Assembly (NCBI GenBank): GCA_947445425.1
Contig: CANFFA010000090.1
Location: forward strand, 1 to 8,016
DNA from: Paludibacteraceae bacterium
GTDB lineage: Bacteria > Bacteroidota > Bacteroidia > Bacteroidales > Paludibacteraceae
Reading direction: 5' to 3'
Length of the DNA stretch: 8,016 nt
A program made the position numbers and the translations under genes. The notes below the pieces were generated by a model that was not told where the DNA came from, made no database searches, and saw only the letters and a program-made list of their open reading frames with translations. This document shows, piece by piece, positions 1 to 8,016 of the stretch (position 1 is its first letter; every line of letters starts with the position of its first letter).

Positions 1-1778
1 AATGCATTTGAAGCTGGTCTTGGAGTGTTTTTTTCGACTTTAGATCGTTTTGAATTTGGAAATAATTGGAATACATCCTCCCTTTTCATTGGTCGCTCTT
101 TCTCCAGCCATAAAAAGTTTTTTAAATATAACTCATCGTTTTTCAGTTGATTTAAAGGATACATACTTCCAGTTGATGCCGAAGTCATTAAAATTCTTTC
201 AATTTTTTTGTTTTTCAGGTACATAAAAACAAAACTACTTTGGGTTTTATTAATTCCTAGTATTGTTGAATCTTTATTATCTTTCGGATAATAGAGTGTT
301 TCGGCATTTCCTTTTACATTTACTTTTCGTAATTGACTGCTATCAATGTAGGCAATGATTTCTTTGCCAGATAATTGGTTGAAGTATAGAGAATCTTCTT
401 GTTGGATAGCCATTGCAGCACCTTGAATTTGTATGTGCTCCACTTTTTTGTTTTTCGTAAATCCTCTCACCAAATTTCCTGAAAGTTGATTGTTATCAGC
501 CCAAATAATTGGCTGACCATACATATTCATTACAGAATCACGTGTGCTATAACTTAAAGAATCGCATAATCCTTGTACATCATTTCTAAAAAAACGAACA
601 TTATAATGTCCGTGCACTATATTGTATGTAGAGTCTTTAATGCGATATAAACTGTCGGCATGTACAAACATTGAATCTTTACTCGACCAATCAATTAGTA
701 GAGCTGAGTCAGTTGCCAATCCCATTTCTGTTTTTTCATTATAAAAAATATAATCTCCAAGTAATGATGATTTTTGTACTGTGTCATTGAGTATAACGTT
801 CGTAAATCCTTCACCATATTTTGATTTTTTATCGTAAAAAATAGTGTCGCCAATCATCGTTTTTCCGTCTTTGTGCTTGATCAAAGACCTGTTTAATAAC
901 ATCATACGTTCTGTGTTTGTATTGTACCAACCACGATGAGAATAAATATCTGTTTCTTTATTGTAAATAATATGGGTTTCTCCAACAATATTTGCAATAC
1001 TCGTTTTTGTATTATATGCAAGTGTATCAGACTCCAAGGTGAAGTTCTTGTTTTTTAGCTTTACATTTTTTTTGAATAAAGCCTCATTGCTTGCTGGTGA
1101 ATACTGCCCCCAAATTGAACTAAGGTTGTTTAATGGGTCAGTGATTTTACCACCTGTGTAATAGTAGGCAAGATTGGCTGCTCTGTCGAAGTTTAAGCTA
1201 TCTGTAGTTAAGTTTGTTTTTCTGTTTACAAGTCTTACATTGTGCCTTAAACGGCCTAATTTAGTATTCCCATCATAGTATAGCATGTCGCCATATACAA
1301 ATAGCGTATCGCCTTGTACGATACGAACATGTCCAAAAGCATTGAGTGAATTTGCTTTCTCTAGAAAATAGGCGCTATCACAATACATCAAAGCATTGTC
1401 GTGTCTGAAGCGTACATTCCCTTTTAATACTTGCACATCTGGATTTAGGATTTTGTCAAAGGATAAAGTTTCTGAGTTTTCCAGATAAACAAGTGTTGTA
1501 TTTTTGTTGGCCAATGGATTTGTAGTGGCCGCAAGGGCTTTTGGTTCAGTAGTGCTTTTGATATTGCTTTTAGTACTGTTACTCTTGGGTTTAGTTTTCG
1601 ACGGTGGGAGTTGACTGATCATAATTTCTTTACGTAGTTGTTTGGGTTGCATTTGTGCACTTACTCCAACCACCATCAATAAACAAAGCACACCGAAAAA
1701 TCCGATGTGCTTTTTATTGATGTAGTTTCCAAATTTTATGTAATGGGAAACTTTTATTTTTACTGTTTTATTTAGCAT
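1..1778 (-). CDS. OstA-like periplasmic protein, C-terminus cut by window edge
   Basis: An uninterrupted minus-strand frame of 592 codons starts at the ATG at 1778-1776 and is still open at base 3; I read every codon and found no stop. The ATG is the first in frame after an upstream stop near 1800. Residues 25-41 form a hydrophobic signal peptide ending VSA, with likely cleavage before Q42. A Lys/Ser/Thr/Pro-rich linker follows (about residues 58-95), then a beta-rich domain from about residue 97 with the motifs GNVRFRH, MYCDSAYF, GHVRIVQGDTL and YGDMLYYDG. These are hallmarks of the OstA-like family of Bacteroidota (OstA_2, related to the beta-jellyroll of LptA and the LptD N domain). The inferred role is periplasmic LPS transport or outer-membrane assembly. 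The stretch around residues 550-575 (YLKNFLW, then a basic ERP region) resembles the end of known members, so only a short tail is probably missing. It lies 53 bp after surA and is probably cotranscribed. No C-terminal LptD barrel is seen. Confidence 0.88.
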   Translation of the reverse strand, partial: MLNKTVKIKVSHYIKFGNYINKKHIGFFGVLCLLMVVGVSAQMQPKQLRKEIMISQLPPSKTKPKSNSTKSNIKSTTEPKALAATTNPLANKNTTLVYLENSETLSFDKILNPDVQVLKGNVRFRHDNALMYCDSAYFLEKANSLNAFGHVRIVQGDTLFVYGDMLYYDGNTKLGRLRHNVRLVNRKTNLTTDSLNFDRAANLAYYYTGGKITDPLNNLSSIWGQYSPASNEALFKKNVKLKNKNFTLESDTLAYNTKTSIANIVGETHIIYNKETDIYSHRGWYNTNTERMMLLNRSLIKHKDGKTMIGDTIFYDKKSKYGEGFTNVILNDTVQKSSLLGDYIFYNEKTEMGLATDSALLIDWSSKDSMFVHADSLYRIKDSTYNIVHGHYNVRFFRNDVQGLCDSLSYSTRDSVMNMYGQPIIWADNNQLSGNLVRGFTKNKKVEHIQIQGAAMAIQQEDSLYFNQLSGKEIIAYIDSSQLRKVNVKGNAETLYYPKDNKDSTILGINKTQSSFVFMYLKNKKIERILMTSASTGSMYPLNQLKNDELYLKNFLWLEKERPMKREDVFQLFPNSKRSKVEKNTPRPASNA

Positions 1779-1831
1779 TTTTTGTAAAGCAAACCTAAAT
1801 TATTTTCTTGTATTCTGGCCTATTTTAGTTG

Positions 1832-3187
1832 TTATTTCTTAATCCATCCTGGATATTGAAACTGACATTTAATCCATTCAGGGTCTATATTTATATAAGT
1901 CTCCTTTTGTTTTTTTGCAATCCAGTTGTTTAAGAAAGTTTGCTTGTTTTTAGCGTCATAAATTGATTTAATCATTTGATAGTCATCTGTCAAGTTGGCC
2001 TTGTGAGTTTCTACTTTAGATTTTATTTTAACTACTGCCACCACTTCTTTGTTTGATCCTTTATTCATTAGGATGAAGGGTTTAGAAACTTCACCAATAT
2101 TCATATTGTATGCGATTTTAGCAATTTCAGGTGGCATGTCTTGGTATTCGTATTTAGAACTTCCACTTTTATCGTTTAACATTAATCCAGCATTCATCGC
2201 TGTATTTTTATCTTGTGAGAAACTCATAACCGCTTGTTCAAAAGCCAATTTGTTTTCACGAATTAAGTTAGAAATTGAGTCTAAATGATGAATTGCCTTT
2301 TCTTTTTCTAAAATTGAAACTTTGGGTTTCAGTAATATATGTCGACAGTTTATTCTATCTCCCCTTTTTTCAATTAACTGTATAATGTGAAATCCAAATT
2401 CTGTTTGAACAATACGGGATACCTTTTTTGTGTCCAAAAGGTTAAACGCAGCTGCAGAAAATTCAGGAACCAATTGTCCACGTCCCATAAAACCGAGTTC
2501 TCCACCTCGTTTAGCACTTTCTGTATCTTCTGAATATAAACGAGCCAATACAGAGAAATCACTCGTTCCTTTGTTAATTCTTTCCGTTATGTCTCGAAGT
2601 TTATCTTTCACTCTATTTGTTTCTTCCAATGGTACAGGCGGTTCCAAACTAATTACCTGCAGTTCCACTTGGACTGGTACAGTCGGAATGCTGTCTGTTG
2701 ACAATTGATTGAAGTAGCGACGTACATCAGCAGGCGTAGATTTTAAGCTTCCTACCAATTTTTGTTGCATCTGTTGTATGATTTGCTGATTTCTAATCAT
2801 TTCACGCAAATCTTCGCGTAGATTTGAACTGTTTTTCTTGAAGTACTCCTCCATTTTTTCTTTCGATCCAATTTGAGCAATAAAATAGTTAATTCTAGCA
2901 TCTACTTGATTCATAACTGACGATTCGCTTACAACTATACTATCCAGTGATGCTTGGTGTAAGTATAACTTTTGAATTGCAATTTGCTCAGGTATTACGC
3001 AATATGGATCTCCTGTTATAGGAGTATTTTCATATTGTGCCCTGAGTTTTTGTTCTTCCACTTCCGAAAGTAGTATCGATTCATCACCCACCACCCAGAT
3101 TACTTGATCAATAATGTTGTCTTGTGCCTTTGTATTTATAGTTAGAATACTTACGATGAAGCACAAAGCGAAAAATAGTTTTTTCAT
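1832..3187 (-). CDS. surA: SurA-type periplasmic chaperone / peptidyl-prolyl isomerase
   Basis: A 451-residue protein (E. coli SurA has 428) with the full SurA layout. It has a signal peptide (residues 1-21, cleavage after TKA), a SurA N domain (about 25-165), parvulin domain 1 (about 173-275), parvulin domain 2 (about 280-392) and a C-terminal helical segment. Domain 1 holds the clear parvulin core: YSEDTESAKRGGELGF (218-233), VPEFSAAAF (240-248) and GFHII (265-269), with D221 and H267 in place. Domain 2 keeps the opening CRHILL motif (H283) and FSQD (D326) but lacks GFHII, which is replaced by VVAVV. The known role of the family is to escort unfolded outer-membrane proteins through the periplasm to the BAM complex. 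It sits between a degenerate paralogue (114 bp upstream) and the OstA-like gene (53 bp downstream), which fits an envelope operon. Start: the ATG at 3187 gives an intact signal peptide. Stop: TAA at 1834-1832. C63 in the N domain is probably a conserved family position. Confidence 0.93.
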   Translation of the reverse strand: MKKLFFALCFIVSILTINTKAQDNIIDQVIWVVGDESILLSEVEEQKLRAQYENTPITGDPYCVIPEQIAIQKLYLHQASLDSIVVSESSVMNQVDARINYFIAQIGSKEKMEEYFKKNSSNLREDLREMIRNQQIIQQMQQKLVGSLKSTPADVRRYFNQLSTDSIPTVPVQVELQVISLEPPVPLEETNRVKDKLRDITERINKGTSDFSVLARLYSEDTESAKRGGELGFMGRGQLVPEFSAAAFNLLDTKKVSRIVQTEFGFHIIQLIEKRGDRINCRHILLKPKVSILEKEKAIHHLDSISNLIRENKLAFEQAVMSFSQDKNTAMNAGLMLNDKSGSSKYEYQDMPPEIAKIAYNMNIGEVSKPFILMNKGSNKEVVAVVKIKSKVETHKANLTDDYQMIKSIYDAKNKQTFLNNWIAKKQKETYINIDPEWIKCQFQYPGWIKK

Positions 3188-3224
3188 GGGTCAAATAATA
3201 TGCTAATTTAATAATGTTCCTATG

Positions 3225-3239
3225 TGCCAATCATTGGCA
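3225..3239. repeat. Short inverted repeat in the surA leader
   Basis: The 15-base stretch TGCCAATCATTGGCA has two 7-base arms around a central C. As RNA only the outer 5 bp could pair, with a 5-base loop. It lies 38 bp before the surA ATG. It could be a small operator or chance, and there is no U-tract to make it a terminator. I see no convincing TAnnTTTG promoter element in the 114-bp gap, so surA may depend on readthrough from upstream. Confidence 0.3.
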
Positions 3240-3301
3240 AGTATATGTTATTGTTTGATTTATCTAAACTCCTAAATTTAATTCTTTAGTCCTTTAAACA
3301 T

Positions 3302-4159
3302 CTATTTTTTGATGAAATTGACTGTCTCTTTTTTAACGGCATCATCGTATAATTCTCGTTCAAACTTAGAGATGAAATCTGCTTTGTGTTTGTTAATGAT
3401 AATGGTTGCGATTTTCTCTTTCGCCATTTCAAAAGGTTCTACTTGCCCGATTTTTTGAAAGCCGGTGATTCGTAAAAAATAATGGTTAACACTATCTGAC
3501 TTTTCAATAAAATGAGTTGTGGCAATAAAATTACTTGGATCTTGTATTTGTAAGGGTATCTTTTTTAGTACTTCAGAAAATGGAAGCCAGCGATCACCAA
3601 AATAATCATAGCTTATTGCATTTTGAATACTGTATTTTTCTATGCTTTCCAATGATTTTAAATTGGCTGATTGTACCCAAGTTCTTACTGAACTCATCTT
3701 TGGAGCTTTCTCAGGAACTATTAATAGTATTCCTTTTATTACATTTTCTTTTAAAAGTAGTTGTTCGCTATATTTATCATAAAACTCTTTTAACTCCTCT
3801 TCAGATGCCTCTTTAGGTAAGCGTTGTTCTATTAATTTTTGTTGATACTGGTGTATGGTGAGTGATTTTCTGTAAACTTCTACCAATTCGTCAATTTCAT
3901 TTTTATTATCAACGTTTCGTTTTGCATTTTCATACATTAGTACATCTGTTACCCATTTTTTGATAAAACTAGATGCAATTTTAATGCTGTCGGTGTCATT
4001 TACATTTGGTGGAATGATTTGCTTTAATTCATCCAAATAAAGAAACTTCCCCTCTACCTCTAAGATGGCTTTCCTTTTAATATCTTGAGATTTTGTTCCA
4101 CATGCATATGTAATTATTACGACTAAAAGTAATAATGGTAACTTATAATTTTTTGTCAT
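3302..4159 (-). CDS. SurA/PpiC-related lipoprotein with degenerate parvulin domain
   Basis: A 285-residue protein. The N-terminus is basic, then a hydrophobic stretch (residues 8-19) ends ITYAC. C20 is the likely lipidated cysteine, followed by GTKSQD, so it is predicted to be a lipoprotein. Residues 31-135 resemble a SurA N domain: ILEVEGKFLYLDEL, a helical FIKKWVTDVLMYENAK region, and a helix ending in EEELKEFYDKYSE. Residues 138-240 align in position with a parvulin domain but the signature residues are gone: the usual xHIL strand reads KGILL (142-146), and there is no SxD motif or GFHII. It is therefore probably a chaperone without isomerase activity, an inference from missing residues. 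It lies between two clear isomerase paralogues in the same orientation, which supports a shared role in periplasmic folding of outer-membrane proteins. Stop: TAG at 3304-3302. I know no gene symbol for it. The family call is moderately sure; the exact function is not. Confidence 0.75.
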   Translation of the reverse strand: MTKNYKLPLLLLVVIITYACGTKSQDIKRKAILEVEGKFLYLDELKQIIPPNVNDTDSIKIASSFIKKWVTDVLMYENAKRNVDNKNEIDELVEVYRKSLTIHQYQQKLIEQRLPKEASEEELKEFYDKYSEQLLLKENVIKGILLIVPEKAPKMSSVRTWVQSANLKSLESIEKYSIQNAISYDYFGDRWLPFSEVLKKIPLQIQDPSNFIATTHFIEKSDSVNHYFLRITGFQKIGQVEPFEMAKEKIATIIINKHKADFISKFERELYDDAVKKETVNFIKK

Positions 4160-4200
4160 GCAATTTATTTAGTTGCAGTTTCTTTTTTTCTTTTAATACA

Positions 4201-4217
4201 GTTATTGTATTAATAAC
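4201..4217 (-). repeat. Small hairpin following the long hairpin
   Basis: GTTATT and AATAAC form a 6-bp stem around a 5-base loop. In the direction of transcription it begins 3 bases after the long hairpin at 4221-4273. The same arrangement, with a similar GTTAT/ATAAC stem, occurs after the guaB hairpin. It could be part of a two-part terminator or an operator dyad for the lipoprotein gene, whose ATG is 41 bases further on. Confidence 0.4.
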
Positions 4218-4220
4218 ATT

Positions 4221-4273
4221 ATAGAGCGCAAAAATTGAAGCCATTTACAGTGGCTCCAATTTTTGCGCTCTAT
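4221..4273 (-). terminator. Long hairpin after the double-parvulin gene
   Basis: The arms 4221-4237 and 4257-4273 are perfectly complementary over 17 bp (core GAGCGCAAAAATTG). In the minus-strand RNA the next position is a G-U pair (4238/4256), followed by 5 more pairs (4239-4243 with 4251-4255) and a 7-base loop: 23 contiguous pairs in all. In plus-strand RNA the G-U position would be an A-C mismatch, so the fold favours the minus transcript. It starts 7 bases after the stop codon of the 648-residue isomerase gene. No run of U follows, so it is a terminator-like or mRNA-3'-end-protecting structure rather than a textbook intrinsic terminator. If it terminates only partly, it would set the ratio of the isomerase to the lipoprotein, SurA and OstA-like products. 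Confidence 0.7.
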
Positions 4274-4280
4274 GCAGGTA

Positions 4281-6227
4281 TTAATTTGTTTTAATTGTTT
4301 TTAGAATGTCATTTTCTATTTTAACATTGTATTTTGCTTTAAGTGTTTTAATCCATTCTTGTTCCAAGAATTCTTGGTAATCAGCTGTTACCATACCTCT
4401 TACGTCGGTATAATCTTCAGGTTCAGTTTTGATTGTTTTGCCAATAACTAAAGCAAGTGGATATTCTTTAGAGGGTTCGTTTTTTTCTTTTTGTTTGAAA
4501 ATTTGATAATCGACTTCTTTGTTTTCACCTTGAACAAAAATCCCTTTCTCTATTTTCACGTTTTTAATACTATCATTCAAACGAGTGGTTAGAAATTTAT
4601 CTATCGAATCATTGTTTGATTTTTTTATGATAGCTTGAGCCGCTTTTAAAGTTTCACTGTTTTTGCAATATATGATACGACCTTTAAAATGTGGCTTGTC
4701 CCAGTTGTATTTTGATTTGTGCGCTTTGAAATACTTGTCTAGTCCATCAGTATCTTTGGTTGCTTTGTCCCAGACTTCCTTGTTGCTGACTTCAAATAAT
4801 AAAATACCATCATGATACTCTTGCATTAGGAAGCGGAATTCATCGTGCTTTTTCTCTAATTGCGCATCTTCGTAACTCATCAATTCGCTGTCAATAAAGT
4901 TATTCAGCTTTTCATCTATGACATCTACTGCAGTTGCTTTGTCAATTTTATTATTCTTTTTCAAGTAGGAGGTGAAATCTTGTTGCGTAAGATTTTTTCC
5001 ACCAAAACTAAGTAAAGATTTATCTAGCTTTTTTGCTTCAGCCAAGAATGCGGAGTCAATAACTGGTGGTGTTTTTGTTAATAATTTATAGTATTCAGCA
5101 ACATTAGCTTTGTTTACTTGAAGGTTATAGTCAAGTTTTAATTTATTTAAAAACGATTTTTTACCAAGGTTTGCACGCTCGTCACGTTTTACTTTCTTTT
5201 CAATATCATCTTTCATTGATTCGAATGAGGCCAATCCTTTTGAATCTATTAACTTGATAATGTGCCAGCCATAAGCCGTTTGTATTGGTTGAGAGATATC
5301 GCCATTGTTTTTAAGAGCAAAGGCTGCTGTTTCAAATTCTGGTACCATTCTTCCAGTTCCGAACCAAGGTAATTCTCCGTTTTTTGCTGCAGATCCTTTG
5401 TCTTGTGATAGAGTAGTCGCTATTGTTCCAAAATTATCACCCAATTGTAGTCTGTTGTAGATAGAATCGATCGTAATTTTCGCTTTTTTATTCATCTCTT
5501 CATCACCATTTTTAGTGAATTTCATGATGTGTGCCACCAACACTTCACCCAATGATTTACGACGGGCATGTACTTTTATGATATGATATCCAAATGCAGT
5601 ACGCACTGGTTTTGATATGTTGCCAACAGCGGTTTTGTATGCCATTGTTTCAAATGGATACACCGTACGAAAGGCAGAAATCCAGCCAATATGACCAGCA
5701 TTTTCAGTTGCAGATTGATCTTGTGATACTGATTTAGCTATTTTAGCGAAATCTTCTTTTGGAAGTTTTTTGAAGATATTGTTTATTTCCATCCATGCTT
5801 TCAGCGTATCTGCAGGGCTTGCATTTGCTTGAATTCGAATTAAAATGTGGCTTACATCCACATCCTCTTTCATTCTGTCGTAGGCCTCTAGGAGTACAGA
5901 CTCATCTACTTTTTTGTCAGTTAGGTAAGGAGTGGTAAGTTGAGTTCGGTATCCTGTAAGTTCAGTTAAAAAAGACTTTGTTGTATCTAGGCCTTGCGCT
6001 TTTGCTTCTTCTACTTTTAACTTAAAGTTTACAAATAAATTTACATAGTCTTGTATGTCATGCTTTTCTAGTGAATTGTTAGCATTGTTTTTATTGTATA
6101 TATATTCAAATTCGGATTTATAAACAGGTTTACCATTGATGGTCATTAGTATAGGGGAAGTTGTTGTCGCAAAAACTCCTCCCAAAGAAGACAAAACTGA
6201 AATTGCTGCAAATACGAATGATTTCAT
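4281..6227 (-). CDS. Periplasmic peptidyl-prolyl isomerase with two parvulin domains
   Basis: A 648-residue secreted protein. Signal peptide: residues 1-20 (cleavage near VFA|TTT). An N-terminal helical region of SurA/PpiD type (about 24-120; INGKPVYKSEFEYIYNK) precedes two parvulin domains. Domain 1 (about 123-220) has VSHILI (H127), SVSQD (D170) and GYHIIK (H215). Domain 2 (about 228-328) has VAHIMK (H233), LSQD (D276), PWFGTGRMVPEFETAAF (287-303) and GWHIIKL (H322). Both domains keep all three of these signature positions, so both are probably catalytic. The remaining 320 residues are charged and largely helical, with EFRFLMQEYHDGILLFEVSN near 463-482, a stretch I recall as conserved in Bacteroidota homologues; I cannot name a domain there. 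It is much longer than PpiC or SurA and lacks an N-terminal membrane anchor like that of PpiD. The inferred role is folding or escorting outer-membrane proteins, with the two downstream paralogues. ATG at 6227, stop TAA. Annotation pipelines usually call it simply peptidylprolyl isomerase. Confidence 0.92.
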   Translation of the reverse strand: MKSFVFAAISVLSSLGGVFATTTSPILMTINGKPVYKSEFEYIYNKNNANNSLEKHDIQDYVNLFVNFKLKVEEAKAQGLDTTKSFLTELTGYRTQLTTPYLTDKKVDESVLLEAYDRMKEDVDVSHILIRIQANASPADTLKAWMEINNIFKKLPKEDFAKIAKSVSQDQSATENAGHIGWISAFRTVYPFETMAYKTAVGNISKPVRTAFGYHIIKVHARRKSLGEVLVAHIMKFTKNGDEEMNKKAKITIDSIYNRLQLGDNFGTIATTLSQDKGSAAKNGELPWFGTGRMVPEFETAAFALKNNGDISQPIQTAYGWHIIKLIDSKGLASFESMKDDIEKKVKRDERANLGKKSFLNKLKLDYNLQVNKANVAEYYKLLTKTPPVIDSAFLAEAKKLDKSLLSFGGKNLTQQDFTSYLKKNNKIDKATAVDVIDEKLNNFIDSELMSYEDAQLEKKHDEFRFLMQEYHDGILLFEVSNKEVWDKATKDTDGLDKYFKAHKSKYNWDKPHFKGRIIYCKNSETLKAAQAIIKKSNNDSIDKFLTTRLNDSIKNVKIEKGIFVQGENKEVDYQIFKQKEKNEPSKEYPLALVIGKTIKTEPEDYTDVRGMVTADYQEFLEQEWIKTLKAKYNVKIENDILKTIKTN

Positions 6228-6228
6228 A

Positions 6229-6244
6229 AATAAATTAATTTATT
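6229..6244. repeat. A/T-only perfect palindrome at the isomerase start
   Basis: AATAAATTAATTTATT is a perfect 16-base palindrome starting one base beyond the ATG of the 648-residue isomerase gene. Such A/T-rich, structure-poor leaders are usual before Bacteroidota start codons, where Shine-Dalgarno motifs are rare. It may therefore be a translation-initiation leader or chance in A/T-rich DNA rather than a protein-binding site. No TAnnTTTG promoter element is visible in the 50 bases between the guaB hairpin and this ATG. Confidence 0.35.
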
Positions 6245-6260
6245 AATATACTTTTTAATG

Positions 6261-6275
6261 CGTTATTCTATAACG
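6261..6275 (-). repeat. Small hairpin following the guaB hairpin
   Basis: CGTTAT and ATAACG form a 6-bp stem around a 3-base loop (TCT on the plus strand). In the direction of transcription it begins 2 bases after the long hairpin at 6278-6316. Its position and GTTAT/ATAAC sequence match the small hairpin at 4201-4217. Confidence 0.4.
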
Positions 6276-6277
6276 GA

Positions 6278-6316
6278 ATAAATTCGACATTGTTGTATTA
6301 ACAATGTCGAATTTAT
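6278..6316 (-). terminator. Terminator-like hairpin after guaB
   Basis: The arms 6278-6294 and 6300-6316 pair perfectly over 17 bp around a 5-base loop (GTATT on the plus strand). It begins 19 bases after the guaB stop codon. The outer 7 pairs are all A-T, and the 3' arm ends AATTTAT followed by TTCC, so there is only a poor U-rich tail. It most likely ends or protects the guaB transcript and separates it from the isomerase gene, whose ATG lies 50 bases further on. Confidence 0.7.
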
Positions 6317-6335
6317 CTTGGATTGAAGTGCTTTT

Positions 6336-8016
<1,681 letters not shown>

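Noticed and set aside
1689..1708. C32 of the OstA-like protein as a lipoprotein cysteine
   Set aside because: The cysteine lies in the middle of the hydrophobic core, with more hydrophobic residues after it and a good signal peptidase I site at VSA|Q.
1..1778. The first 1.8 kb as a long non-coding region
   Set aside because: It has no complete open frame, but a codon-by-codon reading shows one unbroken minus-strand frame cut by the window edge, with OstA-like motifs.
2049..2708. Plus-strand open frames inside surA (2049-2288 and 2430-2708)
   Set aside because: They are antisense shadows of a well-conserved surA frame, with no recognisable domains or promoter.
3188..3200. TATTATTTG on the minus strand just before the surA ATG as a promoter -7 element
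   Set aside because: The spacing is TA-NNN-TTTG rather than TA-NN-TTTG, and it lies only a few bases from the start codon.

Overview
The window is a low-GC stretch from a member of the Bacteroidota. The evidence is the gene set (an OstA-like protein of the Bacteroidota type, a SurA with the family's usual layout, and a long double-parvulin isomerase), start codons preceded by A/T-rich sequence without a Shine-Dalgarno motif, and a TAnnTTTG-type promoter element before guaB. I cannot place it reliably below phylum level. All five genes lie on the minus strand, so transcription runs from high to low coordinates.

In order of transcription: a leader of about 200 bases with a candidate promoter (7812-8016); guaB, IMP dehydrogenase (6336-7811); an intergenic stretch with a perfect 17-bp hairpin followed by a small one (6261-6316); a 648-residue periplasmic peptidyl-prolyl isomerase with two intact parvulin domains (4281-6227); a second long hairpin plus small hairpin (4201-4273); a 285-residue lipoprotein with a SurA-like N domain and a degenerate parvulin region (3302-4159); surA (1832-3187); and an OstA-like protein (3-1778, open at the left edge). 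The last gene runs off the window, so no stop codon is seen.

The four genes after guaB form a functional cluster for outer-membrane biogenesis. Three are related periplasmic chaperone/isomerases expected to carry unfolded outer-membrane proteins. The fourth is related to the periplasmic domain of the LPS transport machinery. guaB is a housekeeping purine gene. It is set off from the chaperones by the first hairpin and probably forms its own transcription unit.

I found no mobile element, CRISPR array, tRNA, rRNA, defence system or clearly undescribed system. The points most worth a second look are the shared hairpin architecture of the two intergenic regions, the graded loss of catalytic parvulin residues across the three paralogues, and the long C-terminal part of the 648-residue isomerase, which I cannot assign to a known domain.
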